From JBQTKD01 sp052389435 (lineage in GTDB: Bacteria > Actinomycetota > Actinomycetes > Sporichthyales > Sporichthyaceae): a DNA stretch of 16,970 nt. This document shows positions 5,779 to 13,778 of the stretch, piece by piece. Positions within the stretch are counted from its first letter, which is position 1, and every line of letters starts with the position of its first letter. Location: NCBI GenBank assembly GCA_052389435.1, contig JBQTIB010000155.1, positions 1 to 16,970 on the forward strand. Reading direction: 5' to 3'. The position numbers and the translations under genes were made by a program. A model generated the notes under the pieces. The model saw nothing but the letters and a program-made list of their open reading frames with translations, did not search any database and was not told where the DNA came from.

Positions 5779-7194
5779 TCAGCCGCTGTGCCGCACGCCT
5801 GCCCTCACGGGCAGATGGGCCCACCCGTAGAACAGGCGGGTGGCCCGCCGTTCGGGAGTCCCCGCGACGGCCAGGTCCTCGAAGCGCTCGAACAGGCGCC
5901 GCAGCACCACCTCGCCCTCCATCCGGGCGAGCGCGGCACCCACGCAGAAGTGCGCGCCGAGGCCGAACCCCACGTGCTCGCGGGCGTTGGCGCGGCGTAC
6001 GTCGAAGACGTCCGGATTCTCGAAGACCGACGGGTCGCGGTTGGCGCCGGCGAGCAGCAGTGCCAGGAACGTGCCGCGCCCGACCTTCGTGCCGTGGACC
6101 TCGCCGTCGGTCAGGCGGTAGCGGAAGGTGTTCTGCACCGGCGCGGCGAAACGCAGGATCTCCTCGACGGCGATCGGCCACAGCTCGGGTTCGGCGCGCA
6201 GAATCGCGAGCTGGTCGGGGTGACGAAGCAGCAGGTCGATGCCGTTGCCGATGAGGTTGACCGTCGTCTCGAAACCGGCGAGCAGCAGCAGGTTGGCGTT
6301 GAGGACGAGCCCTGCGTCGGTGACCGGGACCCCGTTGCGCGGCTCGGTGTCCGCGGCCGCGACCATCCGGCTGAAGAGGTTGCCGTCGGGCTCGCGGCGC
6401 AGCGCCACGAGGTGACCGAGCATCCACTCGCTGAGTTCGCGCAGGGCGCGCTCGCTCGCGCGGTAGGTGCCGAACGGGACCCCGAGGTCCGCCGACGGAG
6501 CCGCGACGGTCGCCCAGGCCCGGAAGCGCGGACGCATGTCGAGCGGCACGCCGAGGATGTCGGCGATCACCAGCACCGGGAGGACGTCGGCGAGCTCGGT
6601 GACGGCGTCGACGCTCTCCCCGCGGGCGAACCGCCGCGCGGCGTCGTCGAGGAGTTCTTCGGTGAGCTCCTCCACGTGCGCGCGCAGGCCCGCGATCGCC
6701 CGCGCGGTGAACGCCTTCGTTGCAAGCCTGCGGTAGGCCTCGTGTTCGGCCCCGTTGCTGACGAGCATGCTCGGCGGATCGAGCGGGCTGCCCACCTGCG
6801 GGTCCAGGGCCCAGTTCGCCAGGCCGCGCAGCGGCGCGGGCATCGCCTCGATCGGAAATCCGGAGCGCCACTCCGGGTCGCGCAGCACGTCGGAGATCAC
6901 GTCGTGACGCGCCGTCACGGACGCGAATCGTCCGTGCACGACCGGCGCCGCCGCGCGGAGCTCTGCGTAGTAGGCGAACGGATCGGCGCGCACCGCCGGA
7001 TCGGTCACGAGCTTCGCCATGGGGTCGCCCGCCCTGGCGGCAGCGGCCATGCCCAACCGGGCCGGCCCGTGGTTGACCGCCCACCGCGTCGTCCCGCGCA
7101 CGCGCGCGAGCGAACCGCCGGAACGACGCAGCGCCACCGCGGCACCGCCCGCGGCGGCGGTACCCACCACGAGTCGAGCGAGCTGACGCGCCAT
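5779..7194 (-). CDS. Cytochrome P450 (second paralogue), directly after cysN
   Basis: 471 residues from ATG 7194. GAGG lies 5 nt before this ATG; the adjacent GTG 7197 is an alternative. The I-helix motif is AGFETT (306-311), the ExxR pair is Glu345-Arg348, and the haem loop is FGLGAHFCVG with Cys417. The N-terminus again has a hydrophobic stretch (LVVGTAAAGGAAVAL) followed by Arg-Arg, like its neighbour, so both may associate loosely with the membrane. The first codon is 7 nt past the cysN stop, and its SD overlaps the end of cysN, so it is almost certainly co-transcribed with and possibly coupled to cysN. The substrate is unknown. The full-length similarity to the P450 at 3041-4468 indicates duplication, with the hydrolase gene between the copies. 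Confidence 0.93.
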   Translation of the reverse strand: MARQLARLVVGTAAAGGAAVALRRSGGSLARVRGTTRWAVNHGPARLGMAAAARAGDPMAKLVTDPAVRADPFAYYAELRAAAPVVHGRFASVTARHDVISDVLRDPEWRSGFPIEAMPAPLRGLANWALDPQVGSPLDPPSMLVSNGAEHEAYRRLATKAFTARAIAGLRAHVEELTEELLDDAARRFARGESVDAVTELADVLPVLVIADILGVPLDMRPRFRAWATVAAPSADLGVPFGTYRASERALRELSEWMLGHLVALRREPDGNLFSRMVAAADTEPRNGVPVTDAGLVLNANLLLLAGFETTVNLIGNGIDLLLRHPDQLAILRAEPELWPIAVEEILRFAAPVQNTFRYRLTDGEVHGTKVGRGTFLALLLAGANRDPSVFENPDVFDVRRANAREHVGFGLGAHFCVGAALARMEGEVVLRRLFERFEDLAVAGTPERRATRLFYGWAHLPVRAGVRHSG

Positions 7195-7201
7195 CACAAC
7201 C

Positions 7202-8452
7202 TCAATGCGTATCGGTGATCATTCCGGCGCCGACGGTCACGTTCGTGGTCTCGTCGATGAGGATGAAGCCGCCGGTGGCCCGATTGCGGCGGTAGTCGTC
7301 GACGAACAGCGGCGCGGTCGTCCGCAGCCGAACGCGGCCGATGTCGTTCAGCCCGAGTTCGCCGGTGGTCTCGTCGCGGTGCAGCGTGTTCACGTCGAGA
7401 CGGTACTGCAGGTCCTTGACCAGTACTCGCGCCGAGCGAGTGGTGTGCTTGATCGCCAGCTTCGCGCCGGCGCGCAGCGGCTCGGTCGCCATCCAACAGA
7501 CCATGGCGTCGAGGTCCTGGGTCACCGTCGGCATGTTCTTCGGCCGGCAGATCATGTCCCCGCGCGAGACGTCGAGGTTGTCCGCCAGGCGCACGACGAC
7601 GGACATCGGCGAGAAGGCCTCCTGGACCGGTCCGTCGAGGGAGTCGATCGCCTCGATGGTGGTGGAGAAGCCCGACGGCAGGACCGTGACGGTGTCCCCC
7701 GGCTTCAGCACGCCACCAGCGACCTGGCCGGCGTAGCCGCGGTAGTCGTGGTGCTCCTTGGTCTGCGGCCGAATCACGTACTGCACCGGGAAGCGGACGT
7801 CGATGAGGTTGCGGTCGCTGGCCACGTGTACGTGTTCGAGGTGGTGCAGCAGGGAGGAACCCGCGTACCAGGGCGAGGCCGCGGACCGCTCGACGACGTT
7901 GTCGCCGTTGAGCGCGGAGATCGGGATCGTGACGAGGTCCGGGATGCGAAGCCGCGCGGCGAACGCGGTGAACTCGTCGTGGATCCGGTCGTAGACGCCC
8001 CGGTCCCAGTCGACGAGGTCCATCTTGTTGATCGCGACCACGATGTGCGGCACCTGCAGCAGCGAAGCGAGGAAGGCGTGCCGCCGGGACTGCTCCACGA
8101 GGCCGTGCCGGGCGTCGACCAGGATGATCGCGAGGTCGGCGGTCGAGGCGCCGGTGACCATGTTCCGGGTGTACTGAATGTGTCCCGGGGTGTCGGCGAT
8201 GATGAACTTTCGCTTGGGCGTGGCGAAGTACCGGTACGCGACGTCGATCGTGATGCCCTGCTCGCGCTCGGCCCGCAGACCGTCGGTGAGCAGCGCGAGG
8301 TCGGTGTACTCCCGGCCCTTGTCCCGACTGACCTTCTCGACGTGCTCGAGCTGGTCTTCGAAGATGGACTTGGTGTCGTAGAGCAGGCGGCCGATGAGCG
8401 TGGACTTGCCGTCGTCCACGGAGCCGGCGGTGGCGAACCGCAGGAGATCCAT
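7202..8452 (-). CDS. cysN: Sulfate adenylyltransferase subunit 1 (GTPase)
   Basis: 416 residues. CysN is the regulatory GTPase of the heterodimeric ATP sulfurylase; GTP hydrolysis drives formation of adenosine 5'-phosphosulfate from ATP and sulfate. The translation-factor-type GTPase motifs are clear: G1 GSVDDGKST (10-18), G3 DTPGH (86-90) and G4 NKMD (141-144). The conserved GITIDVAYRYF switch region lies at 65-75. Two beta-barrel domains follow (from about 225). The protein stops after them, so there is no C-terminal APS kinase (CysC) fusion as found in mycobacterial CysNC. The ATG at 8452 overlaps the cysD stop codon by one base (TAATG), a standard coupled arrangement. The second P450 gene follows immediately. 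Confidence 0.97.
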   Translation of the reverse strand: MDLLRFATAGSVDDGKSTLIGRLLYDTKSIFEDQLEHVEKVSRDKGREYTDLALLTDGLRAEREQGITIDVAYRYFATPKRKFIIADTPGHIQYTRNMVTGASTADLAIILVDARHGLVEQSRRHAFLASLLQVPHIVVAINKMDLVDWDRGVYDRIHDEFTAFAARLRIPDLVTIPISALNGDNVVERSAASPWYAGSSLLHHLEHVHVASDRNLIDVRFPVQYVIRPQTKEHHDYRGYAGQVAGGVLKPGDTVTVLPSGFSTTIEAIDSLDGPVQEAFSPMSVVVRLADNLDVSRGDMICRPKNMPTVTQDLDAMVCWMATEPLRAGAKLAIKHTTRSARVLVKDLQYRLDVNTLHRDETTGELGLNDIGRVRLRTTAPLFVDDYRRNRATGGFILIDETTNVTVGAGMITDTH

Positions 8453-9372
8453 TAGAAGTAGCCCTCCTTCTTGCGGTCTTCCATGGCGGCCTCGGTGGCG
8501 CGGTCGTCGCCGCGGGTGGCGCCGCGTTCGGTCTGCCGGGTCGCGGCGACCTCGTCGATGATCTGCTCGACGGTGACGGCGTCGGAGCGCACCGCCGCGG
8601 TCAGGGTGGCGTCTCCGACGGTGCGGTAGCGAACGGTTTCCACATAGGTCTCCTCGCCCTCGCGGGGGCGGCAGAACTCGTTGTTCGCCATCAGCATCCC
8701 GTCGCGCAGGAAGACCTCGCGCTGGTGGGCGTAGTAGATCGGCGGCAGCGCAACCTTCTCCGCCTCGATGTAGTGCCAGATGTCCAACTCGGTCCAGTTC
8801 GACAGCGGGAAGACCCGGATCGACTCGCCGGCGTGAATGCGGCCGTTGTAGAGGCTCCACAGTTCGGGGCGCTGGTTCTTCGGGTCCCACTGCCCGAAGT
8901 CGTCGCGGAAGGAGAAGATCCGTTCCTTCGCCCGCGCCCGCTCCTCGTCGCGGCGAGCGCCGCCGAACAGCGCGGTGAAGCGGTGCTGCTCGCAGGCCGC
9001 GAGCAGCACCGGCGTCTGGATCCGGTTGCGGGAGCCGTTGGGTTCCTCGCGTACCTCTCCCCGTTCGATGGCCTCGGGGACCGAGGCGACGATCAACTGC
9101 ACGCCGAGACGTTCGACCTCCGCGTCGCGGAAGGCGATCACCTCGGGAAAGTTGTGCCCGGTGTCCACGTGCATGACCGGGAACGGAATCGGCGCGGGCG
9201 CGAAGGCCTTCGCCGCGACGTGCAGCATGACCGCGGAATCCTTGCCCCCGGAGAACAGCAGACACGGCCGTTCCATCTCCGCGGCGACCTCGCGCACGAT
9301 GTGGACGGCCTCGGACTCCAGCACGCGCAGCTGCGAGAGCTGGTAGTCGTGCGGAGCTATCTGACTATTCAT
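8452..9372 (-). CDS. cysD: Sulfate adenylyltransferase subunit 2
   Basis: 306 residues from ATG 9372, which has GGGAG 6 nt upstream; GTG 9375 would add one residue. CysD is the catalytic ATP sulfurylase subunit. The ATP-pyrophosphatase P-loop SGGKDS is at 41-46. Other family blocks are visible: MHVDTGHNFPEV, GGARRDEERARAKERIFSFRD, FPLSNWTELDIW and the C-terminal MEDRKKEGYF. The start overlaps the cysQ stop (8 nt overlap), and its end overlaps cysN, so cysQ-cysD-cysN is one translationally linked unit. The gene needs cysN for activity and provides APS for sulfur assimilation or, through PAPS, for sulfation. The identification is secure. Confidence 0.97.
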   Translation of the reverse strand: MNSQIAPHDYQLSQLRVLESEAVHIVREVAAEMERPCLLFSGGKDSAVMLHVAAKAFAPAPIPFPVMHVDTGHNFPEVIAFRDAEVERLGVQLIVASVPEAIERGEVREEPNGSRNRIQTPVLLAACEQHRFTALFGGARRDEERARAKERIFSFRDDFGQWDPKNQRPELWSLYNGRIHAGESIRVFPLSNWTELDIWHYIEAEKVALPPIYYAHQREVFLRDGMLMANNEFCRPREGEETYVETVRYRTVGDATLTAAVRSDAVTVEQIIDEVAATRQTERGATRGDDRATEAAMEDRKKEGYF

Positions 9373-10147
9373 CACATACTCCCTGAACCGCGGCGAGCAG
9401 CTGCGGTGCGAGTTCGGGTCGGACGACGATCAGGTCCGGCAGGTACGGGTCGGGCTCGTTGTAGCGCAGCGGGTCTCCGTTGAGTCGGCTCGTGAAGATT
9501 CCCGACGCCCGGGCGACGGCGACCGGCGCCGCGGAGTCCCACTGGTACTGGCCGCCTTCGTGGACGTAGGCGTCGACCTCGCCGAGAACGACCGCCGCCG
9601 CCTTCGCACCCGCCGACCCCATCGGCACGAGGGTCGCACTCAACTCCCGCGCGGCGCGCTGCGCCGACTCCGGCGGGCGGGTCCGGCTGACCGCGATGCG
9701 CCACCCGCCGTCTCGGCGTGGCGGGGCGGGCTCGCCGTCGGAGGTGAGCACGATACCGCGGCCGGGCAGCGCGACGGCGCCGACGGTCAGGTCGCCGGCG
9801 AAGCGCTCCCAGAGCGCGACGTGCACGGCCCAGTCCTCGCGCCCTTCGGAGTACTCGCGGGTTCCGTCGAGTGGGTCGACGATCCAGACCCGATCGGCCT
9901 TCAGCCGCGCCGGATCGTCGCCGGCCTCCTCGGACAGGACCGCGTCGCCCGGCCGAACGGACGCCAGGCCGGAGGCGAGCACGTCCTGCGCGGCCGCGTC
10001 CCCAGCCCTGCCCAGACCGCGGAGGTCGCCGGTCCAGGTTCGGCGGACCTCGAGGAGCCGATCGCCCGCGAAGGCGGCCAGCTGCGCCGCGATCGCCAGG
10101 TCGGCGGGGTCGGCGGCGTGGTGCAGGGAGTGGACTTCGTGCCCCAC
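9365..10147 (-). CDS. cysQ: 3'(2'),5'-bisphosphate nucleotidase
   Basis: 260 residues from GTG 10147, chosen because GGAAGGA lies 11 nt upstream and the encoded N-terminus (GHEVHSLHHAADPADLAIAAQLAAF) fits the family. Longer starts up to 10309 would add residues with no family likeness and would translate the 10-bp repeats. It belongs to the inositol-monophosphatase-type, Li-sensitive phosphatase fold. The metal-binding motifs are SEEAGD (72-77), DPLDGT (91-96) and WDSAAP (203-208). CysQ hydrolyses PAP, the by-product of sulfotransfer and PAPS reduction, to AMP. Its position at the head of cysD-cysN supports this role over inositol phosphatase. A TAAACT hexamer (10194-10189) might be a -10 element, but no clear -35 was found. 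Confidence 0.93.
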   Translation of the reverse strand: MGHEVHSLHHAADPADLAIAAQLAAFAGDRLLEVRRTWTGDLRGLGRAGDAAAQDVLASGLASVRPGDAVLSEEAGDDPARLKADRVWIVDPLDGTREYSEGREDWAVHVALWERFAGDLTVGAVALPGRGIVLTSDGEPAPPRRDGGWRIAVSRTRPPESAQRAARELSATLVPMGSAGAKAAAVVLGEVDAYVHEGGQYQWDSAAPVAVARASGIFTSRLNGDPLRYNEPDPYLPDLIVVRPELAPQLLAAVQGVCDE

Positions 10148-10356
10148 GTGCCGGGTCGTCCTTCCAAGTGGATCAGCTTTGTCGGGAAAGTTTACGGGGA
10201 CGGCCGAGAGGTGCTGCACGGCGCCCGGGCGATCTCGGTCGATCTCGGTCGATCTCGGTCGATCCGACAACTCCTTTGCAATGCCGCCGCGGTTATCGTG
10301 GTGCCGCACGCCCGCCGATCTGGCCGGGCAGGCACGGCAGGGACGAGGGCGAAGCC
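10148..10356. promoter_or_regulatory. Divergent promoter region of cysQDN and the SpoIIE-type phosphatase
   Basis: This 209-bp spacer must hold the promoters of both divergent transcripts. Its centre has three perfect 10-bp direct repeats (10231-10260). Towards cysQ there is TAAACT on the minus strand (10194-10189) near TTTCCCGACAAA, and towards the phosphatase gene there is TATCGT (10295-10299 region). Neither has a convincing -35 partner, so exact promoters are not called. No riboswitch fold was recognised. Confidence 0.5.
10231..10260. repeat. Three perfect 10-bp direct repeats (iterons)
   Basis: GATCTCGGTC is repeated at 10231-10240, 10241-10250 and 10251-10260; GATCCG at 10261 begins a decayed fourth copy. 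The 10-bp period puts each copy on nearly the same face of the helix, as expected for cooperative protein binding. It lies midway between the start codons of cysQ (84 bp away) and the phosphatase gene (97 bp away). The repeat is seen directly; a regulatory role is inference and slippage alone could also produce it. Confidence 0.8.
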
Positions 10357-11565
10357 GTGGACGATCACTCGCAGGCCGGAGTTCCGGACTACGCCCGGGC
10401 GATCAACTCCTTCGGACGCACGGCCCCCGGCGAGTTGACCGGACTGCTCGACACCGTGATCGCTCCCATGGGCGGTTCGCAGGTGGCGATCTACCTCGCC
10501 GACTTCGCCCAACTGGTCCTGCAGCCACTGCTCATGGCCGAGGCCTGGCACGAACAGGACTGGGTGGCCGAAGACGGCGCCGTCCAGGAGCAGGACATCG
10601 CCACGACGATGGCCGGGCGGTGCTTTCGCACCGGCGCGCCCGTGACCGCGGAACGGGACGCCGGCACGCGCGTCTGGGTTCCGGTGGTCGAGCACGCCGA
10701 ACGCATTGGGGTGCTCGCCATGACGCTCCCCAGCGCCGATCCGCACGCGCTGCTTCGCGCGGCGGAGGTGGGCCGGTTCGTCGGGCTGCTGGTGGCGGGC
10801 GCTGCGCGCTACACCGACATGTTCCACCTGCGCCGCCGCGGCCGGCCGATGTCCGTGGCCGCGGGCATGCAGTGGGATCTGCTGCCCGCCATCACGTTAC
10901 GCGGCCCGTCGGTGGTGAGCAGCGGAATGCTGGAGCCCGCCTACGAGGTCGCCGGGGACGCCTTCGACCATGCTCTCAACGGAGACTGGCTGCATGCGGC
11001 GCTGTTCGACGGCATGGGTCACGACCTGCCTGCGACGTTGATGACGACCGTGGCCGTCGGGGCGTTTCGGCACGGCCGCCGCAGCGGTCTGGACCTGGCC
11101 GAGGTGGCGGACGCGGTCGACGCGGCCGTCGCAGCGCACTGCGAGGGCCGGGGCTTCGTCACCGGCCTGTTGCTGCGACTGCATCTGCCCACCGGCCGAC
11201 TGGAGTGGACCTGCGCCGGACATCCGCGGCCTCTGCTGATGCGCGGGCAACGCGTGGTGGGCGAGTTGACCTGCCCTCGAGCCGTGCCCTTCGGCATTCG
11301 CGGTGCCGCCGCGGCCGTGCACTCGGAGGCCCTCCAGCCGGGCGACAGCCTGCTGATGTTCACCGACGGCGTCGTCGAAGGCAGCCCCGGCGACGAGGGC
11401 CTGGGCGAGGAGCGGCTGGCCGATCTGTGGGCGCGCGAGACACAAGACGGCAGGCCACCCGAGGAGGTCACCCGTCGGCTGACCCAGGCCGTGCTGGAGC
11501 AGCAGAACGGGACACTGCACGACGATGCCACCGTGCTGCTCGTCGAATGGCGTGGTCCACGGTGA
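10357..11565 (+). CDS. SpoIIE-type PP2C serine/threonine phosphatase with N-terminal sensor-like domain
   Basis: 402 residues from GTG 10357, with GAGGG 7 nt upstream. Residues about 25-150 look like a GAF-type sensor domain (MGGSQVAIYLADFAQLVLQPL, then RTGAPVTAER and VWVPVVEHAERIGVLAM). Residues about 165-398 form the PPM/SpoIIE phosphatase domain. Its metal-binding acidic positions are Asp201 (VAGDAFDHA), Asp218 (DGMGHD), Asp337 (FTDGVVEG) and Asp390 (DDATVLLVE). Such proteins usually dephosphorylate anti-anti-sigma factors and so control alternative sigma factors in the stress response of actinomycetes. No RsbW-type kinase domain, membrane segment, or sigma/anti-sigma gene is present here, so its partner is elsewhere. 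It diverges from cysQ and runs convergent with hypE, 31 bp away. Confidence 0.9.
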   Translation: MDDHSQAGVPDYARAINSFGRTAPGELTGLLDTVIAPMGGSQVAIYLADFAQLVLQPLLMAEAWHEQDWVAEDGAVQEQDIATTMAGRCFRTGAPVTAERDAGTRVWVPVVEHAERIGVLAMTLPSADPHALLRAAEVGRFVGLLVAGAARYTDMFHLRRRGRPMSVAAGMQWDLLPAITLRGPSVVSSGMLEPAYEVAGDAFDHALNGDWLHAALFDGMGHDLPATLMTTVAVGAFRHGRRSGLDLAEVADAVDAAVAAHCEGRGFVTGLLLRLHLPTGRLEWTCAGHPRPLLMRGQRVVGELTCPRAVPFGIRGAAAAVHSEALQPGDSLLMFTDGVVEGSPGDEGLGEERLADLWARETQDGRPPEEVTRRLTQAVLEQQNGTLHDDATVLLVEWRGPR

Positions 11566-11596
11566 ACTCTACCCGGTCGGACGTCCGCCGCCCGGC

Positions 11597-12661
11597 TCAG
11601 CAGATCCGCGGAAGCTGCTCCCCCAGCGGCATGTCCACTACGCGCGTGGCGCCGAAGGTCGTCCGGGCCACGACCATTCCCGGGTGATCCTCGACGCACT
11701 CCCCGACGATCGCCGCTCCTCGCCCCAGCGGGTGCGCCCGCATGGCGGCCAGCACCGCCTCGGCGTGCTCCGGCGCGACGATCGCGACGAGCTTGCCCTC
11801 GTTCGCGACCTGCAGGGGGTCCAGCCCCAGGAGCGAACACGCGTTGGCGACGTCCCCGGGGATCGGGATCGCCGACTCCTGCAGTCGGACGCCGACCTGC
11901 GCGGCCGCCGCGATCTCGTTGAGCGAGGTCGCGAGTCCGCCGCGGGTGGGATCCCGCAGGACGTGCAGGTCGAGGGTGACCTCGAGCATGGCCGCGACCA
12001 GGCCGTGCAACGGCGCAGTGTCGCTCACGATCTCGGTGCCGAACGCCAGGCCCTCTCGGACGCTCATGATCGCGATGCCGTGCGGCCCGACGGCGCCGCT
12101 GACGATGACGACGTCTCCCGGCGCGGCCCGGTCCGGACGAATGTCGACACCGTCCGGTACCAGGCCGATGCCGGCGGTGTTCACGTAGATCTGGTCGCCG
12201 TGGCCGGCGTCAACGACCTTGGTGTCGCCGGTGACGACGCGCACGCCGGCGGCCCGGGCGGCCGCCCCCATGGCCTGGGCGACCTGCCCGACCAGCGCGA
12301 TCTCGGTGCCCTCCTCCAGGACGAAGCCGCAGGACAGGTACGCCGGGATCGCGCCGCTGCACGCAAGGTCGTTGATGGTGCCGTTCACGGCGAGATCGCC
12401 GATGCTTCCGCCGGGGAAGAACAGCGGGCGCACGACGTAGCTGTCGGTGGAGAAGGCGATTCGGGCGCCGCCGAGGACAACCACCGCCGAGTCCGCCAAC
12501 GGCGCGCCCTCGCCCCCGAAGGCGGGCACGAAGAGGTGCTCGACGAGTTCGGCGGACAGTTGCCCGCCGCCCCCGTGTCCCATGAGCACGGTCGGGCTGT
12601 CGCGCAGCGGCAGGGGGCACGACCAGACCGCCGGGTCGACGGTGGCGTTACCGACCGACAT
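11597..12661 (-). CDS. hypE: Hydrogenase maturation protein HypE
   Basis: 354 residues. HypE carries the carbamoyl group received from HypF on its C-terminal cysteine and dehydrates it to a thiocyanate, the source of the CN ligands of the [NiFe] active site. The protein ends in PRIC, the essential C-terminal Cys (Cys354). Other family blocks are MGHGGGG (27-33), FSTDSYVVRPLFFPGGSIGDLAVNG-type ATP-binding sequence near 70-95, NDLACSGA, RDPTRGGLATSLNEIA and ANEGKL. These place it in the PurM/ThiL-like ATPase family. The ATG at 12661 has GGGAGG 6 nt upstream and overlaps the end of hypD by 14 nt, so expression is coupled. It is the last gene of the hyp operon and ends 31 bp from the convergent phosphatase gene. 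The identification is secure. Confidence 0.97.
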   Translation of the reverse strand: MSVGNATVDPAVWSCPLPLRDSPTVLMGHGGGGQLSAELVEHLFVPAFGGEGAPLADSAVVVLGGARIAFSTDSYVVRPLFFPGGSIGDLAVNGTINDLACSGAIPAYLSCGFVLEEGTEIALVGQVAQAMGAAARAAGVRVVTGDTKVVDAGHGDQIYVNTAGIGLVPDGVDIRPDRAAPGDVVIVSGAVGPHGIAIMSVREGLAFGTEIVSDTAPLHGLVAAMLEVTLDLHVLRDPTRGGLATSLNEIAAAAQVGVRLQESAIPIPGDVANACSLLGLDPLQVANEGKLVAIVAPEHAEAVLAAMRAHPLGRGAAIVGECVEDHPGMVVARTTFGATRVVDMPLGEQLPRIC

Positions 12662-13778
12662 TGCCGACCTCCCGCATCTCGGCCTGACGTGGCGTCAGCC
12701 TGCGGTAGAGGTAGTAGGCGGCGCAGGCGCCCTCGCTGGACACCATCGTCGCTCCGAGCGGATTGCGCGGGGTGCACTCCTTTCCGAAGGCCTCGCACTC
12801 GTGCGGCTTGATGAAGCCCTGGAGCACTTCGCCGCTGCGGCAGAGCGCCGACTCCGCCACCTTCAGCTCCGACACGTCGAATCGGTATTCCGCGTCGAAC
12901 GCCCGGTACTTCTCCGCCAGCCGCCAGCCGCTGTCCGGGATCGTGCCGATCCCCCGCCATCCGCGGTCAGTGGTGGCGAACACGTCGGCCAGCAACGCCT
13001 GTGCGGCGGCGTTGCCGTCGTCCTGGACCGCGCGACCGTAGGCGTTCTCCAGCTCCGCGACGCCCCGCTCCAGTTGCCTGACGGCGCGTCGGATTCCTTC
13101 GAGGATGTCCAGCGGTTCGAACCCGGTGACCACGATCGGCACCCTGTACCGCTCCACCAGCGCCGGGTACTGCCCGATGCCCATCACCGTGCACACGTGC
13201 CCGGCGGCGAGGAAGGCCTGCACCCGACAGTTCGGGGCGGACATGATCGCCTCGATGGCCGGGGGAACCAGCACGTGGGAGACCAGCATGCTGAAGTTGC
13301 GCAGGTTCCGCCGCGCCGCCTGGGCGACGGCCATCGCGTTCGGCGGGGCGGTGGTCTCGAACCCGATGCCGAAGAACACGACCTCCCGGTCGGGGTTGTC
13401 CTCGGCGATGCGCAGCGCGTCGAGCGGGGAGTAGACGACCCGCACGTCCCCGCCCTCGCTCTTGACGCGGAACAGGTCGCGGGTGGAGCCGGGGACGCGC
13501 AGCATGTCCCCGAAGGAGCAGAAGATCACCCCCGGCCGGGCGGCGATCTCCAACGCCTTGTCGATCAGTTCCAGCGGGGTCACGCAGACCGGGCACCCGG
13601 GGCCGTGGATCAGTTCGACCTCGTCGGCAATCAGCTGGTCGATGCCGTGGCGAATGATCGAGTGGGTCTGGCCGCCGCACACCTCCATCAGCGACCACCG
13701 GCGGGTCGCGGTGGCCTTGATCTCCTCGACCAGGCCCTTGGCCAGGGCGGGGTCGTTGAACTCGGCGAGGTACCTCAT
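12648..13778 (-). CDS. hypD: Hydrogenase maturation protein HypD
   Basis: 376 residues, the normal family length. HypD is the iron-sulfur scaffold that, with HypC, assembles Fe(CN)2CO. Visible features are CGGQTH (34-39), the redox motif GPGCPVC (59-65, Cys62/Cys65) and GIGFETTAP (137-145). The C-terminal [4Fe-4S] cysteines follow the pattern Cys313, Cys328, Cys335 and Cys352, in CRSGEVLQGF, PHECEAFGKEC and EGACAAYY. The ATG at 13778 overlaps the hypC stop (ATGA). The 3' end carries the palindrome CTGACG-N3-CGTCAG (12684-12698), just before the hypE SD. No key residue is missing; function is secure. Confidence 0.97.
   Translation of the reverse strand: MRYLAEFNDPALAKGLVEEIKATATRRWSLMEVCGGQTHSIIRHGIDQLIADEVELIHGPGCPVCVTPLELIDKALEIAARPGVIFCSFGDMLRVPGSTRDLFRVKSEGGDVRVVYSPLDALRIAEDNPDREVVFFGIGFETTAPPNAMAVAQAARRNLRNFSMLVSHVLVPPAIEAIMSAPNCRVQAFLAAGHVCTVMGIGQYPALVERYRVPIVVTGFEPLDILEGIRRAVRQLERGVAELENAYGRAVQDDGNAAAQALLADVFATTDRGWRGIGTIPDSGWRLAEKYRAFDAEYRFDVSELKVAESALCRSGEVLQGFIKPHECEAFGKECTPRNPLGATMVSSEGACAAYYLYRRLTPRQAEMREVGNVGR
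12684..12698. promoter_or_regulatory. Palindrome CTGACG-N3-CGTCAG inside the hypD 3' end
   Basis: The two 6-bp arms are exact inverted repeats around TGG. The same arms with the same spacing occur before hypF at 16486-16500. Here it lies within codons for LTPRQ of HypD, about 25-35 nt upstream of the hypE start codon. It could bind a regulator or form a small RNA stem near the hypE SD. The match is seen; function is inference. Confidence 0.35.

Noticed and set aside
3155..7218. Long plus-strand frames opposite both P450s and the hydrolase.
   Set aside because: They mirror high-GC codon usage of the real minus-strand genes and encode Arg/Gly/His-rich sequence with no domain.
13078..13092. Third copy of the CTGACG-N3-CGTCAG palindrome.
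   Set aside because: One arm has a mismatch and it lies deep inside hypD, so it is mentioned only as a weak match and not called as a site.
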